Positions 48,101-60,100 of a stretch of 64,000 nucleotides of DNA are shown here, piece by piece; positions within the stretch are counted from its first letter, which is position 1, and the number at the start of each line of letters is the position of its first letter. Position numbers and translations under genes: made by a program. This DNA comes from Dipylidium caninum. Its lineage: Eukaryota > Platyhelminthes > Cestoda > Cyclophyllidea > Dipylidiidae. The DNA is taken from assembly GCA_017562135.1 (NCBI GenBank), contig QEYB01000448.1, positions 930,001 through 994,000 of the forward strand, given 5' to 3'. The notes under the pieces are model-generated. The model was not told where the DNA came from. It ran no database searches and worked only from the letters and a program-made list of their open reading frames with translations.

Positions 48101-51100
48101 TCCAGCAGATGTTGCTAGTTCTTGAAACTTTCCTGAATAAAGCGCCGAATGTAGCCGAACTTGATATGGTCCGTCAATCGGTTGTTGTTTTGCTCGGCTC
48201 TTTGGCAAAGTATCTTGACAAGGAAGATACTCGGATTGGAAGTATTTTCAATCGTCTCCTTGCAGCAGTCAGTTTCCCTGCTGATGTAGTAAGTGGTGTC
48301 ATCTAAAATGAAATATTGTTTTGGGGGCATCACCACCTTTCATAATAACCGGACTTATGGACTAGTTCGAGTTTTTATCATACCCATTTGCTACTGGCTC
48401 AGCCGGAAGGATTAGGGTGGCACCATATTCTTATACATTTTTTGCAGCTCGTGAGTGATTTTACGCAAGTAAAGATCTTAATCGAATGTAAGATTTAAGG
48501 TGATTGTGGGGAATGAAATTGCTGGTATTGAAATAGTGATGGATTTGGATTTTTTTTTAAAGAGGAAAAAAACGTAAGTCTTGCGTTTAGAGCTTGTATC
48601 CTTTCCCCTTGCTTAAACCATTCGTTTAATATTTATCTGATACATGACTACATTACTTGAATTACTTTATTAAGCCATCATCTAAATCCTTGAATTCGTG
48701 TCTTAAATTTTATTACTGTTATTCTTCTCGGGGATCTTTGAGGAAAAATGCTTCTATTTTCTCATGCTTTCAGCGTTTTACATTACAAGGCGGTCCAACG
48801 TACTTCTATACATGTTGTTGTGTCAACTAGACAAATGTTGCTATTTCAAACCAACTGACCTCATTTTTCTTGTGTTTGCAGGTTCAGAAGGCTATCGAGG
48901 ATGCAATGATTCCTCTGGCCCCGAAATTGCCACCCGAACAGTTGGATAAGGTATTTCCACGTCTGTTGGCTACCCTCTTCTCCTCCCTCGGCTACGCAGA
49001 GAGACGTGGAGCGGCCTATGCTCTCGCGGGCATTGTGCGAGGGTGTGGCATCACCACATTAAAACAGCATGGTATTATCGATAGGCTGTTGACCGCTCTA
49101 GATGACAAAAATTCCAAATATAAGGAAAGTAAGTTTTTATGGTGGTACTCTAATGTTTTATTCGTTTTCTTTATTGGAGAGGCGGATAGTTTGATAGTTT
49201 GTTTGGTGCCATCGCGAAAAGCCTTTTTCTAAAGTCAAAATGTCTATTCATTGACTCTTTTGCCTTAAAATTATGATTTCGCAAATCTGTGTTGGATGAT
49301 ACTCGTTAGTTAGGAGCGTTTTTTATTCCCATCATTAATATTCCCAGGTATAGTTCTTATTCAATTTTCCCTAAAAATACATTGTATCAAGGTGCCCTTT
49401 TCGCGTTTGAACGCCTGTCCATCGTAATGGGTCGGCTGTTTGAACCCTACGCTGTGAAACTGATTCCTCAGTTGCTCAATTGTTTCGGAGACACAAACCT
49501 TGGCGTGCGCGAGGTGAGACTCACTCTTTTAGCGGTTTTCAAGGAGCCGAACCGGACTAACCGCCTTCATCAATCTTCGCGTCTAGGCTGCTTCAGTTAC
49601 TAGTCAGGCCGTGATGAGTAAACTTAGTGCCCATGGCATCAAACTTATTCTTCCTATCCTCCTCAAGGTCATTGATGAGGACTCTCCTTGGCGGACAAAG
49701 TGTCGTAAGTTGACTTGGGGTGGTTCATGCTCATTCTTCCACTAATTACTTATTCCTGTTTTGTATGCACTGTCAGAGGCGGTCGAGGTTTTGGGTACAA
49801 TGACCAGTTGTGCGCCAAAACAACTTTCTGCTTGCTTGCCGCAGATTGTGCCCCGAATCCTGACTGTACTGATCGACTCCCAGGAAAGCCTCAAGAAGGC
49901 CGGGGCTCGTGCTCTTGAACGCATTGGGACGGTCATTCGAAATCCAGAGGTCCAGGGTATACACTATCTTCTTCATTGTTTTAATCCTTTATTTTCTTTC
50001 TGAATACTTTTGTGTAATGGTAAAAATGATGAGCTCTAGGCGTAGAAATATGTCATTCAAGTTTCCTGAGACCTCAAATGCAGTTTGTTGAATTTAATTT
50101 TTTGGCTTACCAAGTTGCTCTTTATTTCCCCACTCCGAAAGTTAATGTCTACACTACTTTTATTAGCATAGTAAATAGAAAAAACATGAACTAAGCATTT
50201 GGTTAATAGAATGGTGTCAATAAGTGAAAAAGAAGGAAGATTATGTCTTGACATCTTATCACTTTAGCCATTTGATGTAAGTCCTAAACATCCTACTATT
50301 GTGCTGGTTTACTCGATACGCCTTAGTAAAGCTCCCTTAATGTATTTCAAACATTGCGTTCTAAATTGGTCAGAATATCTATTACATTCACCATGTCTCG
50401 TACGCTTTTCCGACGGTTCAACCGCATTCTAGAACTTTTTTTCTCGTTTATCGAGCAATTAGTTAACAGTTGCATTGTCAAGTGAATACGATGCGTTCGA
50501 GTATTCTACTTTCGCCGTAGTGTTCAAGACTTCTCCATCGCCTTTAGAGAAATCAGCCTTCTTTGAGAAACACGGGTAAATTAGGTTTTACATGTATGTA
50601 GACGTCCTGCATCTGCACAATAGTGGCGGGTAAGCAAATTCCACGAATATAATAAGAAAGCACAATGGCTTGACTGGAGAACTTTTCATCAAAATCCCCT
50701 GTAGTAATTTGTCTTACACAGTTGTGAAATAATCGTCAAAACGGTAACATTATAAAACGACCTCAAACTACTTTCTTTCTTAGTCTACTTTCTGACCAAA
50801 AGGTATATCTGACTTAAAAAATCCATCCTGTATGATGTTGAGTAAAAAGCTCACAATGATTGTTTGTTAGATGATCAACCTCGTGGTCGGCTAATTTTTC
50901 TCTTTTACCCCAAAAAGCTTTGGTCCCCTGCTTGATCAAGAGCCTGCAGGATCCTCTGACCGACAAGGGGACTTGCCTCATAACCTTGCGGGATACCTGT
51001 TTCACGCATGTGGTGGACGCCGCCAGCCTTGCGCTCATCATGCCTGTACTGCACCGCGCCTTTGACGACCGATCTACGTCAATCCGCAAGGCGGCAGCAC

Positions 51101-54100
51101 AGATCTTTGGCACGCTGTACAGTCTTGCGCGTCGCGATGACCTGGAGCCCTACATCGCACAGATTATTCCCGGTCTGCGATGTTGTCTCCTCGACCCCGT
51201 GCCCGAAGTGCGTTCCGTAACGGCGCGCGCCCTTGGTGCCATGGTCCGAGGTATTGGTGAGGCCTGCTCTAAGGTACGCTGACTTCTGTTATTTTAAATT
51301 TCGTGTCAAAATAAGATCCTTGCTTCACTTGATTCCGAATCGCTTCAATTTATTACATTTTATGACTACTTTAAACCCCCTCGATTTTCCGTGCCTTTCT
51401 GTGGCAATTCCTTGTTTTGTCATGTTTTATATAGGATGCTCAGGTACTTTTATTTCTGCCAGTCTAAGGGGAGACGCAGTGTTACTTATGAATGATTATT
51501 GTCAAATAGTTTCAATAGACTTCATAGAAGACGCTTAATCAGCATATTTTATTTACATGGTAATCTCCATATAGGTCCATGTGTTCTTTGTCTCTCGAAG
51601 TAGAGTGTTATTCGTAGCCTTCTTGTCCAATGGATTACTTCTTCACAGTTGTGGATTAGTTCCAATTATAAATTAAAAATGTCATTTACTTCGAAATAGA
51701 ATTCTTTAGCTCATTACCTTTATGACTTTACGAGTTGGAAGTCGATTTAGTAATATCCTTACAGTGATTATTTGATTTTATAAACAGCTAGATTTTGTCA
51801 CCAAGGCATCTACTCAACCTTGTAGCACTCATTGGAACGGCAGTTAGTGGGTGAAAGTTGGGAATTTACTGAGACCCGGTTCTTCTATTTTGAATTCTTA
51901 AACGAGTCGAACAAAAGTATAACGCTCCCCTTGAAGATGGTGGTGGAAACATTTACTGAACGCAACTAAATTGAAAGCTAATAGCTGTCTTCTAGGTCTT
52001 TGTAATCACTTTTAGAAAACTTACTAATTAGATCTGAGGGAGTCCTTTTCTTCATCGTGATAAATGAAATTAAGCGGGAAGATTTTGTGACAAGCAGAAT
52101 GCTTTTTACTAAGTGTCAAATGTTTTTCCATCGATTCAATCAAGGACCTTCTGCCGTGGCTTATGTCAACCTTGACATCAGAGCAGTCCTCAGTGGACCG
52201 GTCGGGCGCAGCGCAAGGCCTGGCCGAAGTACTGGGCGGCATGGGTCTGCCGCGGTTGGAGTCTATTCTACCCGAGTTTATTCGCACTGCTGAGGCGACC
52301 AACGTACAACCTTACGTGCGCGACGGCTATCTCATGCTCTTCATCTACCTGCCTGAAGTTTTCCGCAACGATTTCTCGCCTTTCATCGCACCTGTTCTCT
52401 CACCCATTCTCAAGGCTAGTTATCTCTTCCTCAACTTTTTCGATCCCCTTGTGAAATGCTATAAATTTATCTTCTGTTACTAATTTTCCCCTTATCATCG
52501 AGGGCTTAACTTTATCCTATTTAATCATCGTTTTCCTCTGAGCAATTAATTAACTAGCGCAAATCGAATGCTTTGATACTTTCTGTGCCACCCAGGTCAG
52601 TTTTCAACGGGAGGTGGCCTTTGTACCTGTTGTTAATTACCACTTAAATGTGGATTATATCTTAGTTGTTTTTTAGCGCCTTTGAATCCATATTGGTTAC
52701 TATATTTTTTTCTAACTCTATTGCCTAGGCCCTTGCCGATGAATGTGAGTACCTTCGTGAGACGGCCTTGAAGGCGGGCCAACGAATCATCCAACTTTTC
52801 GCCACAGAAGCTGTGGAGCTGCTGTTGCCCGAATTGGAGAAGGGTTTACTTAGTGCTGATTGGCGTATTAGACTCTCTTCTCTGCATCTAGTTGGCGACC
52901 TCCTCTACAAACTTTCCGGTGTCTCTGGAAAGGGGACTACGAGGGTACTTGCCTTAATTACGCTTTGGCTGATGGTCGTTACCATCTCACTCTACTTTAG
53001 GGATATGCCGGTGAAAGTTAGATGGGCTTTCAAACAATTTCCATTAAGCATATCCAGTTTCAAGTTTCCATTATTACAAATTGAGTGCATTACGAGGACT
53101 AGTGTAAGGCGAATGGCATCGGACTTTTTTTTATTTCAGTCTCCGTATAATAAGGTTAAGAACATCATTATAAATTGTTTGTTCGTGAACGCCGTCCGGT
53201 TTTAGTATGTTCGAGGCCCTTTTCAAGGACCACTTATGTTCAGGTCACGCTCAGCATTAATTCACTTGTTACGAAATTCATTGGCTTTTACTTTCACCAA
53301 CCCCAAACGATTACTCTCATTAAAATTACTTAAGCTCTTGACCGGTTCAAATATAAGTATTGCAAAGTTAAAGGTTGGTCCAAATTTTTTTACAAGCTAT
53401 TCGCATTTTAGAATGTTGAATTCTACTAATTTTGGTTTGTGTTGCCCTGATGGCTATAATTTCCGTCACAAAGCAGTTTTAGTAGATTGTGAGGATTGGA
53501 AACATTTGGCCAAAACCTTTCATGTTTTAAAATTAAGTGTTGTGACACTTCACGAAGTCTTCCAAGAATTGATATCCTATTCGGGTTTTGACCGTCAATT
53601 CAGGCTCATATAACACCCGGTGCCACCATTGATACTTGGATTACGGAATCAATATACCACTTTACATTTTTCTTATTCGAACTTGCACAAAGCATACGTC
53701 GTTGTCGGCAGTTATCACGTGGTTTCTTCTTAAAAATGGCCAATTGGTCCATGTTTTTGGACATGCTATGCTTGTAAACCCAGAAGACTTTGTGTATCTG
53801 ATGCGGCCAAAGGATATAGGTGAATATCATCCCATCATCATTAACCATATTTCATATCTGCTAACTGGTTGTACATAGGTACTAAAAGTTCTGCCATAGC
53901 CTGACTATGTGCGTTTAAGGCATTCTAGTAAATGTTGGATAATGATAGTAACGTAGCTAGTAATGCTATTAACCATTTCTAATCGTGCAGCAGTATAATT
54001 TGGAAGATATCCGTGGCTGTTGTTTCCGCTTAGTTGCCATGGTTGCAAATCTTGCAGGATTTTGCATAAAATAAGAACGATATCTCACAAAGACAAAGTT

Positions 54101-57100
54101 TGTGATGTGTTATTAAAAGTGGTCAGAGCTCACTTCATTTAGGGACTGTGTTGTAGCACTTGCGAACAACTATTTCTCCCTAACAAGGTATTGGGCACGT
54201 GAAGAACATCTACGACGGTGAGATTTGGAAATTGGTTAAAAAAATTAAACAATTTGAGTTCTTTTGAAAAACGATATGATCAGTTACGTCAAAATTAGTG
54301 CTAATTCTACTACTCCTTTTCCGCTGAGGTTGACTCCCCGTTTTTTATTCCGTTAGACTGCCGATGAGGACGACACCTTCGGGACGGACAGGGCTAGTGA
54401 GAAGATCCTGAAGGCGCTGGGTGAAGAGCGAAGAAATCGTGTACTGGCGCGTCTCCATATCGCACGCTCTGATCCCACCTACACAGTCCGGAATGCCGCC
54501 AGCCATATCTGGAAAATTGTGGTGGTCAACACACCACGCACTCTTCGGGAGCTCATGCCAGTCCTCGTGCAATTGCTTCTCACCACTCTCAGTTCCAATT
54601 TGCGGGAACATCAGCAGGTCAGTTGGGCGCTTTTTAGTCGTTTGTTTTTCACTCCGGTAACACTGGTTATTTCAGCTGGAGATCTAAATGAAAGTGCCGA
54701 TAATTAAGCTCAATTTCTTCAAACATATGGTTATGTAAACAATTCACTAATTACTGTTGATAATGTTATCGTCTCAACTTTTGTCAGCCCATGTTTTCGA
54801 AAGCGAACACAGCTCATGAACCCGAGAGCTCGTCTACAGTACGAGGTTTGGTAGACGAGATTTTGGTGTGTTACCTTAACTCCTTGAAATGGCATTGTTA
54901 TAGTTTTGCTGGTCGAACCACTAAATTCAGGGCACAATATTAGTCGGAACTTTCAGCATCCACTTGATTATTTGAGAAGAGGACTTGTGAATGGGCATAA
55001 GTTCTGTACTTGTGCATGGAGCAGAGGGCAACTCTTTGAAGCGCAACAAGGAATGAGTCCTAATTTTCTGAAGGTCTTTGGGTTGTGTCACTTTATGACA
55101 TTAACAAAGCTCATCATCAGTTTAATTTTAAGACATTTTTATTATGATGTCTACCATGAATTTTACTTTCCTACAAATGCTGCAAAAATGCTTTGGGAAA
55201 ATATTTTTTAGTATCTTTTTAAATCACACGTAAATCCATGCTTTCACTCCGCATCACTTTAATAAACATAAAACGCTGACCTCAGTTTTATACTAATGAT
55301 GAGTAGATTGCAATTTTTTTTAACCAAAACTTTTAATTTAAAGGTTTGTGACTTCGTCTAAAACCATTTAATAATTCAAATCAAACAAACCACATCGTAG
55401 CCATTGTGAAAACCATCTGGGTAGTCATGCTCAAATTGGGCCATGAAAACGGCACTTGTTTTTACGATAAAAATCTCAAAATGTTATCATGAACTGAACT
55501 TTTGCTACCATTAACTGTGCTTCCAGGTCGCTGGCCGTGCTCTTGGTGATCTAGTAAAAAAACTTGGGGAACGCGTTCTCCCTGAAGTGATCCCATACCT
55601 GGAAGAGGGGCTCAACTCTTCCGACGATAACAAACGTCGGGGCGTCTGCAACGGTCTTATCGAAATCATGAACAATTGTCAGCACGAACAAGTATGTTCT
55701 TATCCCGGGTTATATTTCACTTAGTTGTGTTCTCTAGAGTCTGTGTGAACACCAACCCCTCTTTGATTATTTTAAGGTGATGTTAATTTTTGTGTTAATT
55801 GTGGTACGGTAAAGTTGAATTGTGGTGGAGTTGGCGTTAAATTCGACAACCGCAGAGTATCACGCACACTTGAGACTGAATCAAACATTTACAGGGTTCC
55901 ACGCAATTTAATGTGGGGTGTATTTTCCCCGTTTAACTACATTCCGAGATTTGTTGACCAAACAGAAACTCTTGAGCGCCACCTAACAGTTTGCATAGTT
56001 TTTGGTATAGTCTATACCATTTGAGCTTTAGCCAATAGAAACTTTGATTTGGAATATGTTGTCTAAGTTTATAGAGTGACGGTACGACGTGACAACCTCG
56101 CATAGCCTAATGTTCTCTTACACACTAGGGGGTTGGGGGAAAGATGGAGGTTCATACGTTTAACCTTTTGCTAACATGCGGGGGACACTTGCCACCGTTT
56201 TTAATTTCATATTTTTTGAAGTTAGTTATGAGAGCTACCTGCTCGTGTGCCTAGAAGGGAATTTTTTTGCAGAGTCCGATATTTGCTGATCAGATCTTAC
56301 TTTATTTGTGGTTTTGGGGAACAGATAGCTTTATTCTCCGACCGCCTGACATCACCGATTCGTCGAAGTTTAATGGACCCCTCGCCGGAAGTTCGTGCCA
56401 CCGGTGCTCGTGCTTTTGACTTGCTCTACAGCGGCATTAATCTCAGGGCCGTCGACGAAATCCTCCCTGATCTCTTCACTCTCCTTGACGACCCTCAGAA
56501 ATGCGACTACGCTCTCGATGGAATCCGTCAACTCCTATTTATACGAGGTCGTGCCGTGATGCCTTATCTTGTGCCGAAGCTCACCCAGCCGCGTTTAGAT
56601 GCCAAAACTTTTGCCTACCTTGCTCCGATCGCCGGTGATTCGTTAGCTCGCCATTTGAACCGCATCTTGCCTGCTTTCTTGGAGGCTGCGGCTAAAGTCG
56701 ACGCGTCCACGAAGGAGAGTTCCGATCTGCGTTATTGTAGTACCGTCCTCGCCTCCGTTAGTGACGCCACCGCCGTTCGGTTAATCCTCCAGGAACTTAT
56801 CACTGGCCTTTCACTCGGCGACTCCAATTCCACACAGATTGAGCTTACTAGTTTGAAGACCAACACACCAGAATATTGCTATGCCTGCCTGCGTCTGCTT
56901 CACGTCTACTTAGAAGCCTTTTTAACGGACAATGAGGAAGGCGAAAAGAAGGCTCCAAGCTTGGCGCCAATGCGGCGACAAGTTGCCAACGTCAAAAAAC
57001 GAGAACTCGAGGATGACGATGAAGATAGCGACGAAGGAAATAGTGGAGATAGAGGACGGGGTGATATTGATGATGACGATGATTTCACGACGAGGGATAA

Positions 57101-60100
57101 CGACGAATACGAGGACAGCGATTTGTCTGATGAGGATGCAATGCTTCGTCCGAGGAACCCCAAAGAAGCGCTGAGATGTCTGTTACCTGATTACTACCCA
57201 CCACTTTTGCGAAACCTCTCCAAATTGTTAGCTGTCAGAGATTTTACTCTAATGGCATTTTCCTGGGCCTGTTTGGAATCCCTTCTCAAGGTAAGTCCAT
57301 TTTAAAAGGCTTATCAGCTATTTGAGTCACCCAAGTTGTTTCTTCACTTTATAGCCTTTGATGTCTTCAAATTACCAAAATTCAGCTGATAGTGGCAAAC
57401 ACCTCTTTAGTCATGGTAACATCGACAGAAAGGATTTTTTCAATCCCACAAAATCGGCAGTTTATGAAGACATGGCTTCATAAACAGACTCTGTCATCGT
57501 AGCCAATAGAGTCTTTCAATGTTTTTCTTACCACTACACACAGTTCCAGACCGATATCTTGAATATTTCCTCCTACAGTACTGGTCTGCCAATTCTATCA
57601 CCGGTGACAATGTGGTGGAACTGCAGAAGGCCATAAAAACGGCAACCGTGGATTTTGTTGGTAATCAACTTCGAATGCAACGCGAGCGTACCCAGGACGC
57701 GGTAGAACGGCCACTGGTTTTGCCAGGCTTTTCAGATACCACACTGCCACTGCCCTCACTAGTGCGTTTTTATGCGGACTGCATCCTTCAGGGTAGTCCT
57801 GACGCCAAGGAACCCGCTGCTCAGGGTCTTGCTGAATGCGTAGCCCTTTCTAGCGGTGAGGCTATTCAGCCGTGCGTGGTAAAGGTCCTCGGCCCCATGA
57901 TTCGGCTACTAGGCGAACGACAACCCCCCGTTGTCCGAGCTGCCATCACAGAAAGTTTGGCAACTCTTGTTGAAAAGGTACGTCCTTTACGTCTTCGTGT
58001 TTTGCTCTCTACCGCACTAGTGATCTGCAACCGTTGCACTAAAGTCGTCGATGCGAACCTTCCATTTTTTTTAAAATGAAAGACCGTAGTTATTGTTGTA
58101 ACTACACATTTTCAAGTCACCATCAGGACTAGTGATTCCAGTGTTAAATCAACAAAGTGTACCACGCATAAAGTTGCAGGGTTTCGTCAAAAATATGAAT
58201 CTAAATGGATCTTGATTCGACGACTCCCAAGTTTCAAGAAATAGGAGTTATAGAAGGAAAGAGAGGGTTTGTAATGAGTGACCCTAAACCCTGGTCTCGG
58301 TGCCCTGGGGTGATTTCCCTGTTAGTTAAGTTTATACTTGCTACTGCGGGGCTGATCGCTTTTATCCGCCTAGATCTCATGAGACACCCGGTATTCGTCT
58401 GGGAAATTGTAAGATCATTTTTTGACTGATACTGGTTACACTCCTAATAAGTTGACGATGATTGTTGTTGAACAGTTTACGTGAATCAAGGCTCACTATC
58501 ATTGAGATTATTCGTAACAGTTATTAAACTAGAATTTATGTCATACTTTATTTCTCCTATTTTTTTCCTCATTCGTCTTGTAAGGGATCCTAAGAACCGC
58601 TTGGATAATTAGGATAAAATAGCAATTAAATAATGAAGACAGCGGTTTTTTGAACGATTGGTCGTGGGTTTTTTTTGTGTAGTTAAAGACAGGTTTAATG
58701 TGCCTTTAAAAATAGTGTCCAACCTCCACCCGTCCCTTTGCGCCACAACTGCTTGCCACTTTCGCGAAGGTGCTGGGAGACCCTACGAAAGAAATCCGCT
58801 TAGTTGGCGGTTTGGGGTTGGCCAACGTGTTGGCCATTTCACCTAAATTGGATTCCATACTGGTGGATGTTTGTATGATACTTGCCACCATCTTTGACGT
58901 CAGTATCGACAACTCGCCTTCCAGTCGGCCGCTTGGACTCCATCAACAGACGCTCACTGCGGCCGCCACCTATGCGTTAGTTGTACCGCCTTTAAATTGT
59001 CACTTGTTAATGTATAATTAGATGCTCCTCACTCGGCCGTTAAATAGGATTTTGTAAGTTCATAACTTATAGATTCCGATTTATCAACGAATTGATAACA
59101 TCTCTTTAAAGACAAACTATCGATGGCTCGAGATCGTACAACCATATAAATACTGCGCTGTCGAAAATCCAAGTTTTAAATTCCATTTTTTTCTCAGAGA
59201 CACCATGCTACAATGTTTGCGAAACTGTTTGCAAAAGTCCAATGGAAAGCCGAAACTGACCACTCTACAGACAGTTATCGAATACATGGTGCCAATGGGT
59301 CGCTTGACAGAGGAGGCGGGGTTAGGAAAGATAGATACGAAAGTCAGCCTTACTGACATTCGAAGGGCCGCTAACGCTTGCATAGGAGGTGCCATTGCCT
59401 CCGCCACTGCTATCCCCGATGTGACCGCCTCTGATGTGGTGGGCTTAATTCCGTGGTGCCAACCATCTGCCTCTGGAGGTCAGTCTAGCTTCTTCTTAAA
59501 AGTGCACACTTTATTTAAATGAATCCGATTTTCTTTTGAAAAGATTGTCACTTGAAAAACTGAGAGCATTTGGTATTTGGGCTATAAAGTTATTTTGCTC
59601 CTATTTTCGACGGCTTGATTTTCTCGTATCATCGATAAGTACCCTCGACTTTACAAATTCTTAAATTGGCGCAAATGCAGGTACATTCACAGAACTTTAT
59701 CGGTGTTGTTTTATGGACGGACGAAGACTTAACTGGCTCAGCATGCTGACAGTTGGTATAAAAATACCAAACATCGAGCCGATAGGGCGCATTGGATACT
59801 GACCAATCCATTATTGTTCATCCGAGAATACTCGGAGTTTGGTTACGTGAAACGTAAATCAACACATGTGTAGAAGCCCAAAGTGAATGTGTTTAAAATG
59901 GAGCAGTTGATATCCCGGAATAGCACAGTGGCATGCAATAACAACCAACACACATGCGGAATTAGAGCGTTATTACTGCTTATCTCATTGAAAGTGAGCA
60001 GGAATCGTCAACCATAGAAAAGTATTTTAAAGCACTCCGTCGAATTCCCTCTTTTCCGGATCGCCAATAAAAGTAGGCCGTGCTTTTTTCATTTCTTAGT

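Noticed and set aside
53236..53613. 125-codon frame inside GCN1 intron 31
   Set aside because: No recognisable domain, no splice sites placing it in GCN1, and AT-rich composition favouring chance Leu/Phe/Lys frames.
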